Source: Pseudomonadota bacterium
GTDB taxonomy: Bacteria; Pseudomonadota; Gammaproteobacteria; Xanthomonadales; Rhodanobacteraceae
Direction of reading: 5' to 3'
DNA length: 48,518 nt
Assembly (NCBI GenBank): GCA_021795435.1
Contig: JAJYPJ010000013.1
Coordinates: forward strand, 1-48,518
Shown here piece by piece: positions 35,492 through 42,779 of the stretch (position 1 is the first letter of the stretch; every line of letters begins with the position of its first letter). Position numbers and translations under genes: made by a program. The notes beneath the pieces were generated by a model. The model saw only the letters and a list, made by a program, of their open reading frames with translations, was not told the origin of the DNA and searched no databases.

Positions 35492-36637
35492 TCAGTACTC
35501 CCGCGACGCCGGGTGACGCTGGACCGAGGCGAGCAGCCATACCATCGTGAACAGCAGCAGCGCTGCACCGGCATTGTGCGCGGTGGCCACAACTAGCGGC
35601 AAACCCAAAACCACGTTACCAATGCCGAGCAGAACCTGCACACAAAGCAACGCGGCAAGCGTTGCGGCCTGGCTCTTCAATCCGGCGCGCGAGACACGCC
35701 AAGCAAGCAGCATTCCGTATGTAAAGACGATCAGCGCTCCGATCCGGTGAGTGACCTGGATTGCGGCGCGCGCGGCCGCATCGAGGATGCCTCCCTCGTA
35801 GTTCACGCCAATATCACGCCAGAGGACGAAGCCTTGGTGAAAGTTCATGGCAGGCCACCAGGATCCGGCACACCGCGGGAAGTCGGTTCCGCAGGCCAGG
35901 GCGGCATAATTGGTGCTCGTCCAACCGCCGAGAAAAATCTGCACGGCGAGAAGGCCCAGACCAAGAACCACCCAAGGCTGCAGTCGCCTGATGCGCGAAT
36001 CGCGACTTCCAGCGCCATTGAGTCGCAAGGCGGCATACGCTAGCAGCCCGAATGTGCTCATCCCGCCTAGCAGATGGCTGGTGACGATGGCCGGCTTCAG
36101 CAGGAGCGTCACCGTCCACATCCCCAGCATGGCCTGGAAGATAATCAGTGCAAGGGCAGCGTCGAGCAGCTTCCATGGCGTCTCACGTCGCAGTCGTATG
36201 GCCGCGATGAGCGGCAAGGCAATTGCAATCGCTGCGAGTGCACTGGAGTAGAGCCGCTCACCGCCCATGTAAAGCCAGATCCCCGCAGCGGCAGCCAGAG
36301 TCGCAGCAATGACCAGGTTGCGGGCGTCACGCTGTCGCCACGCCGCCGCCAAAGCCAACAGCAGCACCATCACGCCAAGGGTCCCCGCAATGAAGCGGTG
36401 AACCTGCTCGCGCCAAGCCAGGTTGACGACGACCGGTCGATTCGGAAACGCGGCATCCGCGGCGACGATGGTGGCTTGGTGCGTTGGCCAAGTGATCTGG
36501 CCGTAGCAGGTCGGCCAATCCGGGCAGGAGAGCCCGGCGTTAGACAGCCGCACGAAGGCACCGAACACGACTACGCCAAGTGCGAAGGCCGCCGCGATCC
36601 ACGCCAGCGTCCTCGCCCAGGTCGGTTTGGAGTTCAC
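35492..36637 (-). CDS. ctaA: Haem A synthase (COX15/CtaA)
   Basis: CtaA oxidises the methyl group of haem O to give haem A. The 381-residue protein has eight membrane segments in two four-helix halves. Each half carries conserved histidines, for example in REQVHRFIAGTLG and QVTHRIGALIVF. The extracytoplasmic loops hold cysteine pairs, CPDWPTC in the first half and CGTDFPRC in the second, both typical of the COX15 form found in proteobacteria. The GTG start overlaps the upstream gene by 4 bp (GTGA). All four genes in this run seem to form one transcript. Confidence 0.95.
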   Translation of the reverse strand: MNSKPTWARTLAWIAAAFALGVVVFGAFVRLSNAGLSCPDWPTCYGQITWPTHQATIVAADAAFPNRPVVVNLAWREQVHRFIAGTLGVMVLLLALAAAWRQRDARNLVIAATLAAAAGIWLYMGGERLYSSALAAIAIALPLIAAIRLRRETPWKLLDAALALIIFQAMLGMWTVTLLLKPAIVTSHLLGGMSTFGLLAYAALRLNGAGSRDSRIRRLQPWVVLGLGLLAVQIFLGGWTSTNYAALACGTDFPRCAGSWWPAMNFHQGFVLWRDIGVNYEGGILDAAARAAIQVTHRIGALIVFTYGMLLAWRVSRAGLKSQAATLAALLCVQVLLGIGNVVLGLPLVVATAHNAGAALLLFTMVWLLASVQRHPASREY

Positions 36638-37194
36638 CTGAATAGCCTCCGGAGATCCTTGTTGATGTCCGCAACGGATACGGATGATGGGTAATGGACG
36701 ATGGCCGTTCCATCAGCAGCCACCAGCAACACAGCCACTCGGTCGGACTTCTGAGGTGCGTAATGGAGCAACCGCGGCGCGCGGGTGTGCCCCACGGTCC
36801 ACGCAGTCATCACTGCAGCCGCTGCCGAGCCGCCGGGAACGTTCCCGATGTACAAGAGCCTCAGCTTGTCGCTACTTTGCGTCAGGCCGATCTGTGCACG
36901 GTGAAGCAAATCGAGCTTGCCAAGACAGGACACGCTGCAATCCGGACCTGCCAGTGCAACGAGAGTGAATTTGGGTGTCGATGCCCGCCACGGCCACGCC
37001 CCGCCCCCGGCTATGCGAACCAGTAATTGCCCAAAGTTTTGTTGTGGAACGATGGGCTCGCCGTGACTGCGCGCCTTGGGCACCCAACCCGATACTGCAA
37101 GCAGGGCCGCCAGCGCGAAGGGTGTCAGGAACACCGCCACAATCAGCAATAGCTGGCGACGGCCTCGTCGTGCATCTACGATGTTCTCGGTCAT
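36634..37194 (-). CDS. Membrane-anchored CxxxC protein of the oxidase assembly cluster
   Basis: The 186-residue protein has one membrane anchor (about residues 13-38, LLLIVAVFLTPFALAALLAVSGW) and a periplasmic domain. The start GEPIVPQQNFG and the following strand FTLVALAGPDCSVSC are reminiscent of Sco and thioredoxin folds; the two cysteines are spaced as in CPDVC of Sco, and the next segment (LHRAQIGLTQSSDKLRLLYIG) resembles the helix and strand after that motif. No convincing third copper ligand is visible. Proteins of this kind, about 190 residues, occupy the same place between surf1 and ctaA in other gammaproteobacteria, from memory. It overlaps surf1 and ctaA by 4 bp each. Role unproven; copper or disulfide handling for the oxidase is likely. 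Confidence 0.78.
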   Translation of the reverse strand: MTENIVDARRGRRQLLLIVAVFLTPFALAALLAVSGWVPKARSHGEPIVPQQNFGQLLVRIAGGGAWPWRASTPKFTLVALAGPDCSVSCLGKLDLLHRAQIGLTQSSDKLRLLYIGNVPGGSAAAAVMTAWTVGHTRAPRLLHYAPQKSDRVAVLLVAADGTAIVHYPSSVSVADINKDLRRLFR

Positions 37195-37973
37195 GTCGGG
37201 TGATGGTCGTCTGAAGAACCCGCGTCGCGCGGCTTCTGCCGGTGCATGGCGAAGAAGATCACCAGTGCTGCCGCGGCGAAGGAAAACCACTGGAACGCGT
37301 AAGCCTGATGGCGCGCCGGCGGCATGAAAGTGGGCGTCCACTGACGGATGTAACCTGATCGCGGATCTTGATCAAGAAGAAGGATGCCGGGCTGCAGGTT
37401 CCGGCCCAAGTCGCGGCTGATGACATCTAGATCGAGATAGGTTGCCATCTTCGGGTAGTGGCGCTGTGCCAGAAGCTGATCACCTCCGATCTTGAATCCG
37501 GGCGGTGGCATTGGCGCGTACAAGCCATGGATCGTCACCGTGCCGTTCCGTAGTCGCGGCACCTGCGGGGGACGGTCAAGTTCACTGCTGCCGTGCCGAA
37601 GAAAACCCAGGTTCACCAAGAGCGGGCGTTCGTGATCAGCGACCGCGAACGGCACGTACACATCGACACCGACCAGTTCGCCTTCGGTCTGGTCGTCCCA
37701 CATGTAGATATGGTTTGCGAGGTAATGCCCGGTCGCCTCGACATGCATGTAGCGGTAACCCGGAGCGCTTCCGGCGACTCTGGCGAATGGAACGGCCCGC
37801 GCTGCACTTGCATGCTCGAAATGTGCCAGCAGATGCTCTTTGTAGGACGCACGGTCCAGTTGCCAGATACCCAGCAGGATGAACGCCGCCGTGCCTGACA
37901 GGGTAAGCAGCACTGAAAACCAGGACGGGCGGCGGATCATCGGCATCGACGCCGGCCTTCGCATCCGCGACAT
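37191..37973 (-). CDS. SURF1-family cytochrome oxidase assembly protein
   Basis: SURF1 helps insert haem A into subunit I. The 260-residue protein has the two terminal membrane helices and central domain of the family. Near the first helix it has GIWQLDRASYKEHLL, the most conserved segment. The second helix begins near HQAYAFQWFSFAAAALVIFF, matching the family end motif. Possible in-frame starts at 37946 and 37940 would shorten the basic amino terminus by 9 or 11 residues. It diverges from a 74-residue membrane protein with 33 bp between the starts, and overlaps the next gene by 4 bp. Confidence 0.93.
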   Translation of the reverse strand: MSRMRRPASMPMIRRPSWFSVLLTLSGTAAFILLGIWQLDRASYKEHLLAHFEHASAARAVPFARVAGSAPGYRYMHVEATGHYLANHIYMWDDQTEGELVGVDVYVPFAVADHERPLLVNLGFLRHGSSELDRPPQVPRLRNGTVTIHGLYAPMPPPGFKIGGDQLLAQRHYPKMATYLDLDVISRDLGRNLQPGILLLDQDPRSGYIRQWTPTFMPPARHQAYAFQWFSFAAAALVIFFAMHRQKPRDAGSSDDHHPT

Positions 37974-38006
37974 ATACTTGAAACGTCACTCCTGCGGGCC
38001 ACGCCG

Positions 38007-38231
38007 ATGCACATCCTCTACAAGTTCCTGCTGGTCGCCATGTTACTGGCGGCGATCTTCAGCCTGGGCCAGGCCCTGTACTTCATGATGACCGAACGGC
38101 CCGGCGGCAACCCCAAGCGCATGGCATGGGCGTTGACCCGGCGAATCGGCTTCTCGCTGGCGGTATTCGTATTGGTGGTCATCGGCATCCTGACCGGGCT
38201 ACTACACCCGCACGGCTTGGGCGGCGGCTGA
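38007..38231 (+). CDS. DUF2909 twin-transmembrane protein
   Basis: This 74-residue protein has two hydrophobic helices (about residues 5-27 and 47-67) separated by a short polar loop, MTERPGGNPKRMAWALTRR. That layout and the sequence near the loop match the DUF2909 family of small proteins encoded inside cytochrome c oxidase loci. It probably sits in the inner membrane and may help oxidase assembly or stability; no activity is known. It is convergent with ctaE and divergent from surf1. Confidence 0.82.
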   Translation: MHILYKFLLVAMLLAAIFSLGQALYFMMTERPGGNPKRMAWALTRRIGFSLAVFVLVVIGILTGLLHPHGLGGG

Positions 38232-38273
38232 ACTGGGAAAGGCCAAAGCCTCGCCACCCCTGAACCTAACGGT

Positions 38274-39143
38274 CTACATGATGTAGACGAACAGGAACAG
38301 GCCAAGCCACACAATGTCGACGAAGTGCCAATACCATGCCACCGCCTCGAAGGCGAAATGGTGCTCCTTGCTGAAGTGCCCGCGCCAAGCACGGTAGGCA
38401 ATCACCCAAAGCATGATCGACCCAAGCGTCACATGCAGCCCATGGAAGCCTGTGAGCATGAAGAACGTGGCACCATAGATCCCACTATGCAGCGTTAGGT
38501 TCAGGTGCGTATACGCGTCCATGTACTCGCGAGCCTGAAAGTAGACAAACAACATGCCAAGGATCGGCGTGGCAACCAGCCAAGGCAGCATGCGGCGACG
38601 ATTGCCATCCCGCAAGGCGTGGTGGGCGATCGTGATGGTCACGCTCGATGACAACAGGATGAGGGTGTTAATGAGCGGTTCGCCCCAAGGCGGGACCGTC
38701 TCGAACGGCCCACCCACGGACGCCGGGCCATTCGTAGGCCACCCACCCGTGTAGTGCCGGAACAGGAAAAAGTTGGTGAGCGCCCCATGTCCTTCGCCAG
38801 CGAGCCAAGGCACCTGCAAACCGCGGCTATAGAACAGTGCGCCGAAAAAGGCAGCGAAGAACATCACCTCGGAAAAAATGAACCACATCATGCCCATCCG
38901 GAACGAGGTATCCACCTGGGCGCTGTAAACGCCCTTCAGGGATTCACGGATCACCTCGCCAAACCAGCCGAAGAACATGAAGATCAAGATGGCCAGGCCA
39001 GAGAACAAGAGCACCGGCCCCTCGGGCGTAATGCCATCTAGCCAGTGGGCGGCCCCCCACATGAACACGAACAACCCGATCGCGGCAATGATCGGCCAGC
39101 GGCTGCCGTGGGGAACGTAATAGGAGCCGACTTGCTGGGACAT
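38274..39143 (-). CDS. ctaE: Cytochrome c oxidase subunit III
   Basis: Subunit III stabilises the aa3 oxidase core and helps proton entry. The 289-residue protein has seven membrane segments. Its start reads YYVPHGSRWPIIAAIGLF, and family segments include FRMGMMWFIFSEVMFFAAFFGALFYSR, where the conserved Glu of FSEVMFF lies, FMLTGFHGLHVTLG and the end VAWYWHFVDIVWLGLFL. It is the last gene of the ctaC-ctaD-small protein-ctaE run. In many relatives ctaG lies just before it; here only the 51-residue protein gene and a 128-bp spacer do. Confidence 0.96.
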   Translation of the reverse strand: MSQQVGSYYVPHGSRWPIIAAIGLFVFMWGAAHWLDGITPEGPVLLFSGLAILIFMFFGWFGEVIRESLKGVYSAQVDTSFRMGMMWFIFSEVMFFAAFFGALFYSRGLQVPWLAGEGHGALTNFFLFRHYTGGWPTNGPASVGGPFETVPPWGEPLINTLILLSSSVTITIAHHALRDGNRRRMLPWLVATPILGMLFVYFQAREYMDAYTHLNLTLHSGIYGATFFMLTGFHGLHVTLGSIMLWVIAYRAWRGHFSKEHHFAFEAVAWYWHFVDIVWLGLFLFVYIM

Positions 39144-39271
39144 GGCGAGGTTCCGTAGCGTTGGCGAGAATGGTTGGCGGCGCGACCCTGCCGCCTCTGG
39201 ACTGAGCGCGAGTTTAAGCCAAGTACGCCGTCGCGCAACGCCAGCGCAAGATCGCTGCCGCGCGCATACGG

Positions 39272-39427
39272 TCAGTGGAAGAAATAGTGTTCAACGAAGA
39301 ACACAAGGTAAAAACCCGCCGACACCAGTGCCAGCAGCCAGACCGTCCGCACCGCGGCCCGATGCTGACGCGCTTGGCGTTCAGAGACATCGGGCTGCCG
39401 TTGCTGCGAATCGCCACGACTGACCAT
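39272..39427 (-). CDS. Small single-span membrane protein between ctaD and ctaE
   Basis: The 51-residue product has a charged, Arg/Gln-rich first half and one membrane helix, VWLLALVSAGFYLVFFVEHY (about residues 28-47). I chose the ATG at 39427 because GGAG lies about ten bases upstream. A TTG at 39469, overlapping the ctaD stop by 4 bp, would add 14 residues and keep the coupling seen at other joints in this cluster. Short proteins of this shape lie at the same place in other oxidase operons and are thought to be assembly factors. I do not recognise a named family. Confidence 0.65.
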   Translation of the reverse strand: MVSRGDSQQRQPDVSERQARQHRAAVRTVWLLALVSAGFYLVFFVEHYFFH

Positions 39428-39465
39428 GGCATGGTCGCTCCGATCCACGTAAATCTCCCGCCAGC

Positions 39466-41085
39466 TCAATGCGCGATATCGCCATGAGCCAGCATGCCTG
39501 GCTTGATTTCAGGTGGCGTACTGAAGGTATGGTGCGGCGCGGGGGATGGCACTTCCCACTCGAGGCCATGCGCACCTTCCCAAACCCTCGCCGGCGCTTG
39601 GTTCTTCGCGAAATACACCGTGTAGATGATGTTGCCGACGAAGATGAGCTGGGTCGCACCAAATACGAACCCACCAATCGAACTGACCATGTTCCAGTCA
39701 GCAAAAGCCACGTTGTAGTCAGGGATTCGCCGCGGCATGCCAGCCAGCCCAAGGAAGTGCTGCGGGAAGAACAGCACGTTCACTGAAATCACGCTCAGCC
39801 AGAAATGAATCTTGCCCCAGCGCTCGGAATACATGTGCCCACTCCACTTGGGCAGCCAATAATAGACACCCGTCATGATGCCGAACGCAGCACCGGTGAC
39901 CAGCACGTAGTGGAAATGGGCAACTACGAAGTAGCTGTTGTGGTACTGGTAGTCAGCGGGCACGAGCCCAAGCATGAGCCCCGAGAAACCACCGATCGTA
40001 AAGAGAATCACAAAAGCGACGGCAAACAGCATGGGTGTCTCGAAGGTCATCGAACCCTTCCACATGGTCGCCACCCAATTGAAGACCTTCACGCCTGTCG
40101 GCACGGCGATCAGCATGGTGGCGTACATGAAGAACAGTTGCGCGCCCACAGGCAAGCCCACCGTGAACATGTGATGTGCCCAGACGATAAACGAGAGGAA
40201 TGCGATCGAGGCAGTCGCATAGACCATCGGCTTGTAGCCGAATAGCGGTTTGCGCGCAAAGGTCGGGATGACCTCGGAGATCACGCCGAACGCCGGCAGG
40301 ATCATTACATAGACCTCGGGATGCCCGAAGAACCAGAACACATGCTCGTAAAGCAGCACGTCACCGCCGCCAGCGGCGTTGAAGAAATTGGTGCCAAAGT
40401 ACTTGTCAGTCAGGAGCATCGTGACCGCTCCTGCCAGCACAGGCATGATCGCGATCAGCAAGAACGCGGTAATCAACCACGTCCACACGAACAGCGGCAT
40501 CTTGAGGAGATCGACGCCAGGAGCACGCAAATTGAGGATCGTTGCGATGATGTTGATCGAACCCATGATCGAGCTGATCCCCATCAAGTGGATGGCGAAA
40601 ATCGTGAACGCTAGCGACTCCCCTGTTTGCAGGATCAACGGTGGATACATGACCCACCCGCCAGCGATGGCTCCACCGGGCATGAACAGCGTCGACAACA
40701 TCAGCAGGAATGCAAAGGGCATGATCCAGAACGAGAGGTTGTTCATGCGCGGCAGCGCCATATCCGGCGCACCGATCATCAGCGGGATTTGCCAGTTGGC
40801 CAAGCCCACGAGCGCCGGCATGATCGCCCCAAAGATCATCACCAGCCCGTGCAACGTCGTCAGCTCGTTGAAGAAATAGGGCTGGACCAGCTGCAGTCCG
40901 GGCTCGAAAAGTTCGGCACGGATGACCATCGCCATGGTGCCGCCGACGAAGAACATCACCAGCGCCAGCACCAGATACATGGTGCCGATGTCCTTGTGAT
41001 TGGTCGCGAACAACCATCGGTGGACGAAGCCCTTGGGCACGTCGTCGTGCTGCGCGTCGTCATGGGTGGCGGCGTGAGTACTCAT
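39466..41085 (-). CDS. ctaD: Cytochrome c oxidase subunit I
   Basis: Subunit I holds haem a, haem a3 and CuB, where oxygen is reduced. The 539-residue protein has twelve membrane helices. The CuB-haem a3 site is visible as FFGHPEVYVMI (His with the cross-linked Tyr), WAHHMFTVG (two CuB His) and VAHFHYVLVTG (haem a3 and haem a ligands); the other haem a ligand is His in TTLHGLVMIFG. Proton-path residues of the A1 class are intact: Asp in APDMALPRMNNLSFW, Glu in GHPEVY and Lys in PTGVKVFNW. The stop precedes the small membrane protein gene. It lies 31 bp after ctaC. Confidence 0.97.
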   Translation of the reverse strand: MSTHAATHDDAQHDDVPKGFVHRWLFATNHKDIGTMYLVLALVMFFVGGTMAMVIRAELFEPGLQLVQPYFFNELTTLHGLVMIFGAIMPALVGLANWQIPLMIGAPDMALPRMNNLSFWIMPFAFLLMLSTLFMPGGAIAGGWVMYPPLILQTGESLAFTIFAIHLMGISSIMGSINIIATILNLRAPGVDLLKMPLFVWTWLITAFLLIAIMPVLAGAVTMLLTDKYFGTNFFNAAGGGDVLLYEHVFWFFGHPEVYVMILPAFGVISEVIPTFARKPLFGYKPMVYATASIAFLSFIVWAHHMFTVGLPVGAQLFFMYATMLIAVPTGVKVFNWVATMWKGSMTFETPMLFAVAFVILFTIGGFSGLMLGLVPADYQYHNSYFVVAHFHYVLVTGAAFGIMTGVYYWLPKWSGHMYSERWGKIHFWLSVISVNVLFFPQHFLGLAGMPRRIPDYNVAFADWNMVSSIGGFVFGATQLIFVGNIIYTVYFAKNQAPARVWEGAHGLEWEVPSPAPHHTFSTPPEIKPGMLAHGDIAH

Positions 41086-41116
41086 GGTCTGCTGCCTCGG
41101 TCGAAATACGTTGGAA

Positions 41117-42067
41117 TCAGCCCTGCGGCTGGGTTTCAGAAGCCCGAACCACTTGGGCGGTGCGTGAGATCACGTCCATGTGCGCCTTGCTCTCTCGATC
41201 CGCCAGCCATTGCTGGAACTCGGACCTCGGCACTGCCTTGATGACGATCGGCATGTAGGCATGGTCCTGGCCACAGAGCTGCGCGCACTGGCCCCGATAC
41301 GTTCCAGGGTTGTCGAACTCACCCCATGCGTCGTGGATCTGGCCAGGAATGGCATCGGCCTGCCAGCCCAGCGCAGGTACCCAAAACCCGTGGATGACGT
41401 CCACGGAGGTAATCAGGAATTGGATTTTCGTGTGCGTTGGCACCACTAGGGGTTCCGTGACATTGAGCAGGTAATCGCGCACGCCGCTCTTGGACTTGAT
41501 GTTCCAGGGGCTGATGCCCGGGACTCCCTGCCGAGCTTCGTTACTGTCCTCCGCCAGCTTGGAGATCAGTCCAACATGTCTTATGGGCTGGCCCAGATAG
41601 TCAACGTAGTCATAGCGCCACAGCCACTGGACACCCGTGACCTTCACCGTCAGCTGAGAACCGGCGGTGTTGTTTTCATAGACGAGAAGCCGCGATGCGG
41701 GATACGCAAGCCCAATCAGGATCAGCACTGGAATGGTGGTCCACACCACTTCAAGCAACGTGTGGTGGGTGAATCCTGTGTCCGGCTTGGCGCCCTTGGA
41801 CTTCCGAAACTTGAACAACGAGTAGACCAAGACTCCATAGACCACAATCCCGATGCACACGCACACCCAGAACACGGCCATGTGGAGGTCCCAGACGTCG
41901 TGGGACAGCCCACTGTCTCCGCGAGTCAAGTTGATCTGCCAGGCGCTCGGATGCTGCGGGTTGGCCAGAGCCGGGAATGCCGGCAAGACGCTGGCCATGG
42001 CCAGCAACGCTCGGACGACACGGCGGGACACCGACGGCTGGGCAGTCGGAAGGACGGGCTGGGTCAT
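41117..42067 (-). CDS. ctaC: Cytochrome c oxidase subunit II
   Basis: Subunit II receives electrons from cytochrome c at the binuclear CuA centre and passes them to subunit I. The 316-residue precursor has a signal peptide (about 1-36), two membrane helices (about 60-85 and 104-124) and a periplasmic cupredoxin domain. VQWLWRYDYVD is the aromatic patch for electron entry. CuA ligands are His226 in IHGFWVP, and Cys261, Cys265, His269 and Met272 in QCAQLCGQDHAYMP. The position between the two cysteines that is usually Glu is Gln263 here. I use the ATG at 42067, which overlaps the DUF2244 stop by 4 bp, over a longer in-frame start. Confidence 0.96.
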   Translation of the reverse strand: MTQPVLPTAQPSVSRRVVRALLAMASVLPAFPALANPQHPSAWQINLTRGDSGLSHDVWDLHMAVFWVCVCIGIVVYGVLVYSLFKFRKSKGAKPDTGFTHHTLLEVVWTTIPVLILIGLAYPASRLLVYENNTAGSQLTVKVTGVQWLWRYDYVDYLGQPIRHVGLISKLAEDSNEARQGVPGISPWNIKSKSGVRDYLLNVTEPLVVPTHTKIQFLITSVDVIHGFWVPALGWQADAIPGQIHDAWGEFDNPGTYRGQCAQLCGQDHAYMPIVIKAVPRSEFQQWLADRESKAHMDVISRTAQVVRASETQPQG

Positions 42068-42573
42068 GGGTTGTATCCGGGTTGCGTGATGTGGGCCGGC
42101 TGCCGCAATCGAGCCAGACCGGCCTGGAGTTGGTTGCACAGAGCGACGCGCTCGTCTTCACCCAGGAAGGCGCCAATCTCCGTGGCCCTGCCATGTGAGA
42201 CCAGCGTTAGGCGCGCGTGGGAAGGGCCAGGCTGCAGTCTCACGCGCACCCAATAGGGTTGCAGTTGCACAGCTGGCCCCTCCGGCGGAAAACGCGCCAC
42301 TTCCAGCGACGCTTCACTGAGCGTAATGCGCTCGGCACGCTGGCCGGCACGCCAGACCAGCAGGAAGGCCATAAGCACGATGCCTGCGTCGAACAACGCA
42401 AAGAGCGGCGCAAACGGATTACCTGCCAGCGCGCTGAGAAGCGCGACCAGCATGACATAGGTGGCGAGTAGCCCCGCCACCCAGCGCAGCGCACGCAGGC
42501 TCAGGGCGCGATTTGGCCGCAGCCAGAGAACCTGAGTATTGCGCGTCGGCGTGGGCGTATCGATAGAGACCAT
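42064..42573 (-). CDS. DUF2244 family membrane protein
   Basis: The 169-residue protein has two close membrane helices (about 28-50 and 54-72) followed by a cytoplasmic domain with VWRAGQRAERITLSEASLEV and WVRVRLQ. This is the pattern of DUF2244 proteins, which often lie at the head of cytochrome oxidase clusters and may help assembly; the function is not known. The stop overlaps the ctaC start (ATGA), so it is probably the first gene of the oxidase operon. The ATG at 42573 is chosen because the translation upstream of it is unlike the family. Confidence 0.82.
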   Translation of the reverse strand: MVSIDTPTPTRNTQVLWLRPNRALSLRALRWVAGLLATYVMLVALLSALAGNPFAPLFALFDAGIVLMAFLLVWRAGQRAERITLSEASLEVARFPPEGPAVQLQPYWVRVRLQPGPSHARLTLVSHGRATEIGAFLGEDERVALCNQLQAGLARLRQPAHITQPGYNP

Positions 42574-42653
42574 CGTCGTTTGGGATAGCTTCAGGATTGA
42601 GGATAGCGCCCGCACGTCAGCAGCGGCAAGCCGCCACACCCCGAACCTCGCCT

Positions 42654-42665
42654 TGATCCGGATCA
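42654..42665. promoter_or_regulatory. 12-bp palindrome in the putA/DUF2244 divergent region
   Basis: TGATCCGGATCA is a perfect palindrome. It lies 80 bp before the DUF2244 start and 114 bp before putA, in a 206-bp gap that must hold both promoters. A dimeric repressor site is conceivable, but such short palindromes also occur by chance. Confidence 0.25.
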
Positions 42666-42779
42666 GATCCGCGAAACGCTGCCTGCCCCCGCGACAACCC
42701 GCCACAGGCACACCGCTCGCCACCCGGGATCACGCATCAGGTCCTAGACTATGGAGTCTTTTTCCCTAGCGTCGGCACC

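Noticed and set aside
40321-41241. Long plus-strand frames antisense to ctaD and ctaC
   Set aside because: They mirror the conserved subunit genes and their translations are His/Arg/Gln-rich without domains.
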